From contig CAADWP010000118.1 in the NCBI GenBank assembly GCA_900752785.1, positions 1 to 17,335 of the forward strand: 17,335 nt of DNA, read 5' to 3'. The notes below the pieces were generated by a model that saw only the letters and a program-made list of their open reading frames with translations, ran no database searches and had not been told where the DNA came from. The position numbers were made by a program, and so were the translations under genes. This document shows, in pieces, positions 1 through 9,300 of the stretch; within the stretch, counting starts at the first letter, position 1, and the number at the start of each line of letters is the position of its first letter. This DNA is from an uncultured Ruminococcus sp. (lineage in GTDB: Bacteria > Bacillota > Clostridia > Oscillospirales > Ruminococcaceae).

Positions 1-81
1 AGTGTAAATTTCATCACTCACTTCAACTTCCACTACTTTTTTCGATATAGTATCGTAAACACACACTGTGTTTTTCTTCAT
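1..81 (-). CDS. Small sigma-factor-like/HTH regulatory protein of mobile elements (partial, N-terminus only)
   Basis: Only the first 27 codons are in the window; the gene continues past base 1. The ATG at 79-81 is preceded by a strong GGAGGTG ribosome binding site at 87-93 with a 5-nt spacer. The peptide starts MKKNTVCVYD and continues with a VEVEVSDEIY stretch. This resembles, from memory, the N-terminus of the small sigma-70-region-4-like proteins in Clostridia integrative elements, which usually go on with a YRRTEW-type segment. That part lies outside the window, so the family call is provisional. A near-palindrome at 93-113 touches the ribosome binding site and could be an operator or a leader hairpin. 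Confidence 0.5.
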   Translation of the reverse strand, partial: MKKNTVCVYDTISKKVVEVEVSDEIYT

Positions 82-92
82 TTTTTCACCTC

Positions 93-113
93 CGTTCGAT
101 TTAAAATCAAACG
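93..113 (-). promoter_or_regulatory. Near-palindrome abutting the ribosome binding site of the sigma-like gene
   Basis: Bases 93-113 form an almost perfect 10-bp-arm palindrome (one mismatched pair, central base 103). It touches the GGAGGTG ribosome binding site at 87-93. It could be a repressor operator or an RNA hairpin that limits ribosome access. Neither can be told from sequence alone. Confidence 0.35.
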
Positions 114-117
114 AAGG

Positions 118-165
118 TTATGGATACTTTGCGGCTAAACATAGCCATTTATAGTTAAATATCAT
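118..165 (-). CDS. Possible 15-aa leader peptide ORF
   Basis: A short ORF, MIFNYKWLCLAAKYP, starts at ATG 163-165 and stops at 118-120. It has a good AAAGGA ribosome binding site at 173-178 with 7 nt to the ATG. A 5-bp hairpin (GGCTA-TGTT-TAGCC) lies inside the ORF, and the palindrome at 93-113 lies between its stop and the next gene. A tiny translatable ORF plus hairpins before a regulatory gene resembles a translational attenuator. The ORF is very short and could be chance. Confidence 0.25.
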   Translation of the reverse strand: MIFNYKWLCLAAKYP

Positions 166-169
166 TTAT

Positions 170-201
170 GTGTCCTTTCTTCGTATTTAAAAAGAGGACA
201 C
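170..201 (-). promoter_or_regulatory. Hairpin covering the ribosome binding site of the short leader ORF
   Basis: GTGTCCT at 170-176 pairs perfectly with AGGACAC at 195-201. In the minus-strand transcript, the 3' arm contains most of the AAAGGA ribosome binding site of the 15-aa ORF, so folding would hide it. No T tract follows the stem on the minus strand, so it is not a terminator. Confidence 0.3.
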
Positions 202-300
202 AAAAAAATAAGGGTACAAATATACCGCGTTATTAAGCAAAACGATTATATTTGTATCCTCATTTTCTTTTGATACTTTATTTAATTTTCTTGTGGGCAT
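187..300 (-). CDS. Possible 37-aa small protein, unknown
   Basis: This ORF starts at ATG 298-300, behind a GGAG ribosome binding site at 308-311 with a 7-nt spacer, and ends at 187-189. The product starts MPTRKLNKVSKENEDTN and ends in a hydrophobic, Tyr/Phe-rich stretch. A longer reading from 369 would cross the 343-398 terminator and is less likely. I recognise no family. A 14-bp hairpin with a T tract (203-260) lies within the ORF and would interfere with its expression, so it may be a non-coding leader instead. Confidence 0.25.
   Translation of the reverse strand: MPTRKLNKVSKENEDTNIIVLLNNAVYLYPYFFVSSF
203..260 (-). terminator. Possible Rho-independent terminator or attenuator (AT-rich stem)
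   Basis: Arms 211-224 and 247-260 pair over 13 of 14 positions. In the minus-strand transcript the stem is followed by TATTTTTTT. The stem is long but poor in G and C, so termination may be weak. It overlaps the possible 37-aa ORF. Confidence 0.4.
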
Positions 301-342
301 AAAAATACTCCGTTCCGCTTTTAAAGCTGAACAGAGCTTCTT

Positions 343-398
343 TAAAATAAAAAAAGCAGGAATCGACAATGCTTTAAAAGCTTGTCAAACTCCTGCTT
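343..398 (-). terminator. Rho-independent terminator
   Basis: AAGCAGGA (354-361) pairs perfectly with TCCTGCTT (391-398), with a second nested stem (GACA...TGTC) inside the loop. On the minus strand the hairpin is followed by TTTTTTTATTTT. It closes transcription running leftward from the Rhs remnant region and insulates the sigma-like gene. Confidence 0.75.
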
Positions 399-478
399 GG
401 GAAACTTATTTTAGGGTTTGTACTAAGTCATTATTCAATTTTTTCTGTGATGCAATAATAACATTTACGTTGACATTA

Positions 479-642
479 CTGTTACAGTGCCGTCCGCAGC
501 AGTTATTTTTTCGCCTGTCAGCCTGTAAAGTGCGTCATATGTGTACTCTACAGTGCGGTCAAGTTCCTTGACCGTGGTGCATTCTCCGGCTACTCCAAGG
601 GTATACTCATATTGTGCTACAAGTCCGCCCTGTTTGTCAAGT
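479..642 (-). pseudogene. Remnant of a third Rhs copy (YD-repeat segment)
   Basis: This stretch aligns without gaps to 4761-4924 of the full-length rhs gene (offset 4282). Read on the minus strand it still encodes DKQGGLVAQYEYTLG, then LDRTVEYTYDALYRLTGEK, with a few substitutions (for example GECTTV against GERTNV). The frame leaves the homology at 479 and stops soon after at a TAA. There is no start codon in context, core or toxin. The right edge sits directly beside the terminator at 643-687, suggesting the sequence was cut at a recombination junction. It corresponds to the segment just upstream of the one repeated at 2020-2756. Confidence 0.85.
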
Positions 643-687
643 TTTTTTAAAAAAATGCCGAGGTTTTGAGATTATTTCAACCTCGGC
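643..687 (-). terminator. Rho-independent terminator of the Rhs toxin/immunity transcript
   Basis: GCCGAGGTT at 657-665 pairs perfectly with AACCTCGGC at 679-687. On the minus strand the stem is followed by ATTTTTTT. It lies about 100 bp after the SUKH immunity gene stop and is the first strong terminator downstream of rhs, so it probably ends an rhs-immunity-orphan-immunity transcript. Confidence 0.85.
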
Positions 688-784
688 TTAAAATAAATTT
701 ATATTTTCGCTTAATCATATTAATTAATCTTGATCAAACAGAAATCAAGTATTTTTGCTAAAAATTATCAAATTAATTGATATA

Positions 785-1357
785 TCAGTATTTTATGAAT
801 ACAAGTTCATCATCAGTTGCATTATCGCACAAATCTTCAAAGTCAATCTGTCCAAGCAATAATTTATATATAAATTCTGCTATTCCCATATTGAAGATTG
901 CATATCCATCTGAGTCATCATAAACGACAATTGACCAGTTACCATCATTTGGGAACCAATGAAAGGAAAAGTCGCCCCCTTCAATCCATCCCCATAAAAT
1001 TAATCCGTTTTTTTCAGGGTACCAATCAAATGGAAACCCTTCACAAATTTCTGAATTATATGAAGAATATTTTCTAATATTAACTTCACTCCCAAATTCG
1101 GTTTTCATTGTATTATAGCCATCACCCCATTCATTAATCTGCTGAAACAAATTTAAATTTGGATTTTGTGCATAGGGATTAAAAAGTGTTAAGTTGTTTC
1201 CAAAGCATCCCGTTCCATATGTTTCAATAATCCGATAATAGTCATCGGGTAAAGCCACACCGAGTCTTCTATTGACCGCATTATGCAATTTAGGGTTTCC
1301 TGTATTCAATGGTGTTTTCGGTGGTGTGATTAGTGATTTGATTTTTTCAAAATACAT
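785..1357 (-). CDS. SMI1/KNR4 (SUKH) family immunity protein
   Basis: This 190-aa protein has the features of the SUKH immunity superfamily. An N-terminal region with LGVALPDDYYRIIETYGTGC (about residues 33-52) matches the family's 'lP.dY..f...nG' signature, and an aromatic-rich central part (FPFDWYPEKNGLILWGWIEG) precedes an acidic C-terminus. SUKH proteins are cytoplasmic and neutralise many polymorphic nuclease toxins by direct binding. The ATG at 1355-1357 follows a clear GGAGTG ribosome binding site, 17 bp after the stop of the orphan Rhs toxin at 1374-2735, its presumed partner. Good translation of this gene contrasts with the lack of a good start for the toxin. A strong terminator follows at 643-687. 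The family call is confident; pairing with the nuclease is inferred from order. Confidence 0.85.
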   Translation of the reverse strand: MYFEKIKSLITPPKTPLNTGNPKLHNAVNRRLGVALPDDYYRIIETYGTGCFGNNLTLFNPYAQNPNLNLFQQINEWGDGYNTMKTEFGSEVNIRKYSSYNSEICEGFPFDWYPEKNGLILWGWIEGGDFSFHWFPNDGNWSIVVYDDSDGYAIFNMGIAEFIYKLLLGQIDFEDLCDNATDDELVFIKY

Positions 1358-1373
1358 TAGATTTCACTCCAAT

Positions 1374-2735
1374 TCATTTAACGTTTAAAATCAGACCCAT
1401 AAGATTAAATCCGCTTTCTCCGAAAGCAACCATGTTAATATATAATGGTATTCCACTATCATTACAGTAAATCGGTCTAACTATCATTAACACATTTTCT
1501 CCACAACTTACAGCATCTTTAATTTTCACTTCAAGATCTCTCATATCTGGAGAATTAACAGGATTTTGGTATATAGTTACAAGATTTCTACGGTCTTTAC
1601 CGCTTCCACCTAAAACTTTTGCTATTAAGTGACCTCGTGCATAGCCTTTTCCAGATACATAATCTTTAGGATCTACAGCTGGTCTTGAACCAGTACGTAA
1701 CATATTAGGAGTAATATAACCCATAGCACCTGTTGCTCTATCTAACTCATCTAACTCTTCATAAACTATCCAACCAATCTTTTGGTTTTTACGATGTTTT
1801 CTTATGGTTTCTTCTCTTACCGCATCAGATACATTTTCTGATGTCATGACTCCGTTTGCAACATTTTCAAAAATCGCTGTTCCAAAAATCACTAATACAG
1901 GAGAAGATATCATGATTCCAACTTGTATACCCAGTAATGCTGCTTTTAAAGATTTATACACTGCCATAGCATTTATAGTTTCTTGGGCTCTCATATTCAG
2001 TACAGCAGTTTGCCCAAACATATACCCACTCGGATCACAGTAAGTAACAGGATTAGCATTAGCATAAAGATACTTATGCAATGTAACAGGCTCAAATATT
2101 GAACCCTGATAGGTGTCCATAGAGATGAATGTACCTGTAGTTGGGTTCATATATCTCGCACGGAGATAATAAAGTCCTGTTGTACTGTCAAGCTGCTCGC
2201 CACAGTAAAGATAGCTGTTTTCGGTATCGCCTGTAGAAGAAATCAGATTGCCCCATGCGTCATAAACATAAGTGTCTGTTACTGCACCAGTAGAATCAGC
2301 AAGTTGTCTTACAGAGCAGTGACCGTCTGTCAGATAGTATGAAATATTGCCGCTGCGTTCCTGAGAAATTATCTCAGTGCCTCTGGTATAATAACACTTC
2401 TCGTTTCCGTTAGAATCAAGCTCCGCAAGAACCTGAGTAAGACCTCCGCTTACATCGTTAAGATAGTAAGTATAATCGTTTTCGGACTTCTTTACAGTTC
2501 TGTTTCCTGCGTAGTCATACTCGTATTCCTCAACAGAAACATTATTACCTTCCTGAACAGTCGCACGAATCAGCTTATTCTCAGCGTTGTAAGTATATGC
2601 CGCAGACTTGCCCGATGATGTCGTAGAAACAAGATTTCCTGCATCATCGTACTTGTATACGGTATCGTTTTCCTTGACAAGCTGATTGAGAGCATTGTAG
2701 GTATAGGTTGTCTTAGTACCATTTTCGGTTTTCAA
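1374..2735 (-). CDS. Orphan Rhs C-terminal tip with DNA/RNA non-specific endonuclease toxin domain
   Basis: Residues 1-238 (from TTG 2735) repeat the YD-repeat end and core of the full-length Rhs protein with only about ten amino-acid changes, ending at DPSGY (D234). A hydrophobic linker (GIQVGIMISSPVLVIFG) follows, then an endonuclease-like domain containing ARGHLIAKVLGG (H369 is the likely catalytic His), NLVTIYQNPVN (metal-binding Asn candidates) and a following Glu. This pattern fits the His-Me-finger DNA/RNA non-specific endonucleases used as toxin tips. An in-frame TGA lies just upstream of the homology start, there is no ATG or ribosome binding site, and TTG at 2733-2735 is the only weak start. 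It therefore looks like a stored module, normally silent and expressed only after recombination into rhs. One core residue differs notably: DGHGSVRQ has become DGHCSVRQ. Confidence 0.8.
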   Translation of the reverse strand: MKTENGTKTTYTYNALNQLVKENDTVYKYDDAGNLVSTTSSGKSAAYTYNAENKLIRATVQEGNNVSVEEYEYDYAGNRTVKKSENDYTYYLNDVSGGLTQVLAELDSNGNEKCYYTRGTEIISQERSGNISYYLTDGHCSVRQLADSTGAVTDTYVYDAWGNLISSTGDTENSYLYCGEQLDSTTGLYYLRARYMNPTTGTFISMDTYQGSIFEPVTLHKYLYANANPVTYCDPSGYMFGQTAVLNMRAQETINAMAVYKSLKAALLGIQVGIMISSPVLVIFGTAIFENVANGVMTSENVSDAVREETIRKHRKNQKIGWIVYEELDELDRATGAMGYITPNMLRTGSRPAVDPKDYVSGKGYARGHLIAKVLGGSGKDRRNLVTIYQNPVNSPDMRDLEVKIKDAVSCGENVLMIVRPIYCNDSGIPLYINMVAFGESGFNLMGLILNVK

Positions 2736-2756
2736 GATGCGGTTGCTTACTTTATC
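2020..2756 (-). repeat. Direct repeat of the Rhs core, copy B (orphan)
   Basis: This segment aligns with 4007-4743 at a constant offset of 1987 bp with no net gap from 2021 to 2756. One sampled 60-base stretch shows five differences, most of them silent. The copies flank the first toxin tip plus its immunity gene, so homologous exchange between them would delete exactly 1987 bp. Confidence 0.9.
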
Positions 2757-2787
2757 TGAAGATCATTCTGTTTTCAGTACTGCTCAA

Positions 2788-3378
2788 TTATTTAGATATC
2801 CATTGATTTTTAAGAATGAATGTATTTTTTTCAAATTCATATAACGAATGATACCTCGTTGGATACCGAGTTTCTCCTGTAATATTTTCAATACTAAAGA
2901 GTCCATTATCATCATAGGTATATAATTCCTCCGTAATATCAAAAGAATATCTATTTTCTAACCATTCCATTATATGAGCATGACAAACAGATTTCAATAA
3001 GTTATTATGAAATTTACATACATTTACCTCAGAAAGATAATGCTTATTCTTAGAGTAACAAAGTCCTATTTCATGATCGACATTATGAAGTATATACTCT
3101 TCAAAATAAAAACCATCTAAATTTCTAAGAACGTATATGAGTTTATCATTTTTATCAAAACCGTACTTAAATGTAAAATTTTGAGTATTTTTTATAAATC
3201 GACCTTGATAATTAGAAAACATCTTTCTTTCAAAGGTTAAATAAGGAGTATACATTCCTCTGAAAAATACATCGCCACCTTTTGAAAACTCATATCTAAT
3301 TATCTCATCTTTCATTCTGCTGACTTCATCATAACAAGTTTCATATTTTAATTTAAGATCTTCGATTTCTCTTATCAT
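2788..3378 (-). CDS. Probable immunity protein for the full-length Rhs toxin, unknown family
   Basis: This 196-aa cytoplasmic-looking protein has no signal peptide or membrane segment. It opens with a charged helical stretch (MIREIEDLKLKYETCYDEVS) and continues as a mixed, aromatic-rich fold with an acidic stretch (ITEELYTYDDNG) near the C-terminus. I do not recognise the family. It starts 15 bp after the rhs stop, behind a weak GAGAACGGA ribosome binding site, which is where the cognate immunity gene of a polymorphic toxin normally sits. The immunity call rests on this position. It stops at 2788-2790, 31 bp before the Rhs core homology resumes, so toxin tip and this gene travel as one cassette between the repeats. 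Confidence 0.65.
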   Translation of the reverse strand: MIREIEDLKLKYETCYDEVSRMKDEIIRYEFSKGGDVFFRGMYTPYLTFERKMFSNYQGRFIKNTQNFTFKYGFDKNDKLIYVLRNLDGFYFEEYILHNVDHEIGLCYSKNKHYLSEVNVCKFHNNLLKSVCHAHIMEWLENRYSFDITEELYTYDDNGLFSIENITGETRYPTRYHSLYEFEKNTFILKNQWISK

Positions 3379-3393
3379 AATTATCCGTTCTCA

Positions 3394-6300
3394 TTATATT
3401 ATGCTTTTATCAATGGTGGTAATGGTACTCTTAATAAAAGCTAACGTCATTCGCACATTAATTAATTGTCCATTATTACTTGATGATGAAAAAACATATG
3501 ATGAACATATCAAAGAATTAACCCAACTATAATACACACTCGTATGCATAAACCAATGTACATAATCTTTTATCCTTACTAAATTTTCATCACTATTTAT
3601 TGGAATACCAACGCTTAAAAGAACGGCCCTAGCCGGAACTGCCTTATAGCTACTTTGAGCAACGATGTGATGTAAATTCGTTTTGCTTGTTTTTTGATTT
3701 TGAGATAATTTCGATACCTTTTGTGCTATATATGTCCTAATTGACATAAAAACTACTGCTAATTCAAATTGACCTATTAATACTTGTTTTAAAGCATCGT
3801 CTATAAATCTCTTACTAACTAAACTTGCGATATTGAAGTTCGCAACAAATGATGTACATTCTAAAATGTCTAATATAAAATCATTAATTACATTTTTATA
3901 AACATATATTGAAACATCATAAACCAATTTAGACATTAAAGCTGCATATACAGCCATACACCATGCATCATGTGATGCTTCCATTTTCAACACCACAGCT
4001 TGAGCCATATACCCACTTGGATCGTTGTACATCACAGGATTAGCATTAGCATAAAGATACTTATGAAGCGAAACAGGCTCGAAGATAGAACCCTGATAGG
4101 TATCCATAGAGATAAATGTGCCTGTAGTCGGATTCATATATCTCGCACGGAGATAGTAAAGTCCTGTTGTACTGTCAAGCTGTTCTGCGCAGTAAAGATA
4201 ACTGTTTTCAGTAGTACCAGTCGAGGAAATCAGATTCCCCCATGCATCATAAATATAAGTATCTGTTACTGCACCAGTGGAATCAGCAAGCTGTCTTACT
4301 GAGCCATGACCGTCTGTCAGATAGTATGAAATATTGCCGCTGCGTTCCTGAGAAATGATTTCAATTCCTCTTGTGTAGTAGCACTTTTCATTTCCATTAG
4401 AATCAAGCTCTGCAAGAACCTGAGTAAGACTTCCGCTTACATCGTTAAGATAGTAAGTATAATCGTTTTCGGATTTCTTGACAGTTCTGTTTCCTGCGTA
4501 GTCATACTCATATTCCTCAACAGAAACATTATTGCCTTCCTGAACAGTCGCACGAATCAGCTTATTCTCAGCATTGTAAGTATATGCCGCTGACTTGCCC
4601 GATGATGTCGTAGAAATAAGATTTCCTGCATCGTCGTACTTGTAAACGGTATCGTTTTCCTTAACAAGCTGATTAAGAGCATTGTAGGTGTAGGTTGTCT
4701 TAGTACCATTTTCAGTTTTCAAGATGCGGTTGCTTACCTTGTCGTAAGCGTAGGTATACTCTGTTACAGTTTTGTCCGCAGCAGTTATCTTTTCGCCTGT
4801 CAGCCTGTAAAGTGCGTCATAGGTGTACTCTACAGTTCGGTCAAGCTCCTTGACGTTGGTGCGTTCTCCGGCTGCTCCAAGGGTATACTCATATTGTGCC
4901 ACAAGTCCGCCCTGTTTGTCAAGTGCTTTTTCGCTGATAAGACGATTTACCTCGTCATATTTGTAAGATACGACAATTCCGTTGGCATATCTGACCGCTG
5001 ACCTGTTACCATTTTCATCGTATTCGTAGACCGTAGCATAGCCGTTTCTGTCGACAACCCTGATAAGTCTGTCGAGCTTATCCCATTCATATTTTGTAGT
5101 TCCGTAAGCTGTCTTGACATTTGTCAGTCTGCACGAATCGTCATAGGTGTACTCAACATATTCGCCGTTGGGATATACCACCTTTTTGAGTCCGTCCATA
5201 CTGTCGTAAGTGTATTTTGTTGTACCTGTGGAATCCTTTACAGACGAAAGCTTTCCGTCAACAGTATAGGAATATGTAACTGTTCCGTCATCTGTCGTTT
5301 TGCTTGAAATTCTGTCAAATTCATCGTAAGTATAAGATGTGAGCTTGCCTGCAAAATCGGTCGATGTAAGCACATTTCCGCTGATGTCGTAAGTTACTTC
5401 AGCAGTTTTTCCGAGAGCGTTTGTAGTTCTGATAACTCTGCCGAAATCATCGTATGTGTAATAAGTGGAATTGCCATTAGCATCGGTTACCATGATAAGA
5501 TTTCCGACTTCATCGTATTTGTAGCTTGTGATATTTCCGAGAGCGTCGGTAACGCTTGTAAGCCTGTCAGCCCCGTCATAGGTATACGCGGTCGTATATC
5601 CGTGCTGATCTTTCTGACTTATCACACGTCCTCTTGCATCATATGCAGAGGATACGCTTGAACCGTCAGGATAAGTTGTTTTGATACGGTTTCCATTGTC
5701 GTCATAAATGTAAGTGTGAACATTTCCCTTTGCATCGGTCATGCTTTCAAGCTGAGAATGACTGTTGTACGCAAATTCTGTACGGTTACCAAGAGCGTCG
5801 ATAATTGCGGTATTTCTGCCGATTTTATCATACTCGTACTTGGTCGTTCCGCCGCTTGTATTTGTTTCCGAAACAAGATTGTAATTAGCGTCGTAAGCGT
5901 ATGAAACGACAGCTCCGTTTGGATATGTCTTGGTGAGAAGATTTCCAACCTTGTCATACTTCATTGTCACAGTTCTGCCGAGTCTGTCCGTTGCTGTAAG
6001 GTTGTTGCCCTCACGGTCGTATGTGAAGGATTCGGAAGTTCCGTCAGCATAAGTTATTTTAACAAGGTTGCCAAGATCGTCATAATCATATGAGGTCTGT
6101 CTGCCCTTTTCGTCAGTTGCGACTGCAACTTTTCCCATGCTGTTATACTCTGTGGCGGTGATATTTCCGTCGCTGTCAATGATCTTTATAAGATTTCCGG
6201 ATTCATCGTAGGTGTAATTTTCCGTAACAGTTTTTGAAACTCCCTCAGATGTATAAGTTAGTGTTTTGGAGAGACAATTTCCGTCGCTGTCATAGGTAAA

Positions 6301-9300
6301 TTCAGCGGTAGTTCCAGCACCGTTTGTTGCAGAAATAACATTTCCCTTGCTGTCATAGGTCATATTCATGTATGTGCCTATTTCATCGGTAACGGATTTC
6401 AGATTGCCCTTGCTGTCGTAGCTGTAGTTTATTTCATTGCCAAGAGCGTCAACAGTAGACGAAGTGTTGCCTTTTTCATCGTAATTCACGCTCATTATGT
6501 CGATTCCCATTGCATTTATCGACGTAACAAATCCCTTGGAGTTATATGCGTTTGTAACGGTGTTTCCCTCGGCGTCAGTCAATTCAAGCATATTTCCGCT
6601 TTCGTCATAGCTGTAATTTGTCACGTTTCCAAGCGCGTCGGTTTTAGAGGAAAGATTGCCATTTTTATCATATGTACTCTTTACAGTATTACCCATTGGG
6701 TCGGTCTGTGAAGTGACGTTTCCGTTGTGGTCGTAAACGTATCTTGTAATTCCGCCGTTTCTGTTGGTAATGGTTTCTTCACGTCCGTCAATGTCATGGT
6801 TGTAAGTAAGTTCATTTCCGTCAGCGTCGATTGTTTTAATAAGTCTGCCGTTTTCATCGTAGATATTTTTTGAAACTCTTACGCCCCTGGGATCGATGAT
6901 TTCCGTTAAATAATGATCTTCATATCTGAACGTTGTAACTTCGCCTGAAATGTCCGTAACGGACGCAAGGTCGCCGTTTTCGTCATATGTATACGATACG
7001 GTTTTTCCTGTGGGGGATTCAATACTTGTTATTCTTCCGCTGCTGTCACGATTAATAACGATAGCATCTCCATCTGTATTTTTTATACCGTCTTTATCAA
7101 AGTTTATTTGATTGCCATTTGCGTCCATATAAGCCAAAATGCCATTTTTGCAATTTATCAGATACTTTGAACCGTCTGCTCTGGTAAGCTGCCATGTATC
7201 CGGATTAAACGGAATATCATTCCAATCCTCATCCATTTTAAAGAAATAGCCATTCTCATACCACCATGATTTTGTAGAGATTGTAGGAATGAGCTTTGAT
7301 TTGCTGCCGTCCATTGATTCAAAAGTAAACGATGCTGTTTTAATAGAACCTAAACCGCCGCTTTCGGCTTTCATGGCAAATTTCTCAACTTTGCCGTTAC
7401 CCCAGTTTACTGAAACAATATGTGGTCTTGTTGGTGAGAATATGTACTTATAACCGCTCGTAACCATATCCCAGTTTTGGCTGAGATCGCAGCTTTTTGT
7501 AATAGTCACTCCACAAGTAGAAATATTCCAGCCATAGCCGAAATCGCCGCTTATGTGCCTGTCACGGCTGTCGTAACCTCGTATTACTGTTATGGGAGCC
7601 CCGGCAACACTGAGATCCATATCCTGGAAATCCATTGAGAAATTGCCGATTTTCATCTGTCCCTCAACAGAAATAAGTATCTCATCAGAAATGCTTATAC
7701 CGCTTTTTCCCCACACGGTAAGTCTGATATTATAGAGTCCGTTGCGGAGCATTGTGGGATCAAATTCGCCCAATGATTGATTGTTCTTTTTCTTTGTTCC
7801 CTCATCAATAAGAACGTAATCTCCACCGGCTACTGACTGATATTCAAGTCTATACTTTTCAAAATCAGTGCCATCCGCACGTCCGAAAACAAATGTTGGA
7901 CAAGTTATTACATCCTCGTCAATCGGATTGTAAATATCAGCAATCAGAGATATTTCTTCACCATCTTCACCGCCGCCAATGGAAACCGAACCGCCTCCCG
8001 AAGAGCCTTCAATTTCAACAAGATAGAAAGAGAGAAGCTTTGCGCTGCAATTATTGAAATTATCCCATGCTCTGATAACGACAGCGTGTGGTCTTGCATC
8101 AAAATCATAAAGAAGAAGTTGATTGTTTTCATTAAGAGAAACTTCCACACCGTCATACAATACCTGTAACTTTTTAATTCCGGAAATATCCTCGGCTGTA
8201 ATCGTTACGATTATATCATCATGTTCCTGAATATTGGTTGCTTTGTTAAGTTCAACATTAACAATCGGCTTGTCGGTTTCGTAAACAAGAACTGTATTTT
8301 TTACAGTCAGTGTTTCGCCACTCTTAGTTTTTGCAGTTAAAACAAATTCGTTTTCAAAGAGTTTTTCCGCCTTGAATTCATACTCAAAGTCTTTGTTGAG
8401 CGTAATATTTTCGCCGTTTAGCGTTACTGAAATTGTTGATTTATCAATTTCATCTGAAGCTGTTACCTTGTATAAAGTTGTTGTTTTGTACAGAACAAAA
8501 CCGTCTATACTTGCAATTAAGCGTCTATCGGCATCATCTTTTTTAAGAACGGTAATCTTCTTTTCAATAGTTGATTTTAACTCCTTTGCATCTTCAGCAG
8601 TAAATACAAATGTATAATCTCCTGCTGAAAGATCGTTAAGCGAAAATATGCCGTCCTCAATCGCCAGAGGTTTTCCGTTTACTTTTCCCGTAAGCGTAAT
8701 TATTTCACGCTGTCCAAGAGCTGTCACAAGTCCTTCAAGTGAATCACCTTCGATGTACATATCCTTATCAAAGGTCACATTGATTTCGGGAGCCTTCGCC
8801 TCATTTACTTTAACGGTAGAAGTCGCAGTACCCTCGTTGTTTTCAGCATCATAGGCTTTTGCAATGATTTCATAATCCTTAAACTCAGCTTTTTTGACAG
8901 TGTAATTTCCGTCCTTGTCAAGCTCGACTTCTTTACCGTCAACGAGAAGAATTGTTTTTGTTACGCCGACATTATCGGTCGCCGAAACGCTGATTACAAT
9001 ATCGTCATCTTCAAAATAAGTATCCTTATCAAAAGCAAGCGTAACAGTCGGAGCAATCGTATCCGGCTGAACAGCGGTAATTGTAAGCTGTTTTGTAATT
9101 TTATTTCCTGACGGGTCGGATGCAGTTGCTTTCACAACATATTTTCCCTCTTTGTCAGGTGTAAATACAGCCGTGTTGTCCTCGGATAAATCAACTTTTT
9201 TATTATTGATAGTTAATTCCGTGCTGACTACTCCGTTGTTGTCGGCAGCAATAACGCTGATATTGACTTTTTCACCGACTTTGACTTCTGTTTTGTCAGC

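Larger units (their letters stand above)
82..784. other. 703-bp region without a confident gene
   Basis: From left to right this holds the palindrome next to the sigma-like gene, two tiny possible ORFs with hairpins, a weak and a strong terminator, an unremarkable 80-bp stretch (399-478), the third Rhs remnant, and the terminator after the SUKH gene. The AT-rich stretch at 690-784 shows only a weak 6-bp inverted repeat (CTTGAT/ATCAAG). Longer ORFs here on either strand look like chance. Confidence 0.7.

Noticed and set aside
170..201. Hairpin as a terminator
   Set aside because: No T tract follows the stem on the minus strand, and A residues follow on the plus strand.
293..571. Plus-strand ORF of 92 aa
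   Set aside because: It crosses a terminator and reads antisense through the Rhs remnant; no ribosome binding site or family resemblance.
2733..2735. TTG as a true start of the orphan Rhs tip
   Set aside because: It is an ordinary Leu codon in the homologous core of the full gene and has no ribosome binding site; the coordinates are kept only as the open-frame limit.
4000..4302. Plus-strand ORF antisense to the Rhs core, and similar plus-strand ORFs through 13113
   Set aside because: They are shadows of the long coding frame with no ribosome binding sites or recognisable domains.
4100..7100. Regularly spaced repeats that could be mistaken for a CRISPR array
   Set aside because: The period of about 60-65 bp comes from in-frame YD-repeat codons, with no identical repeat units or unique spacers.
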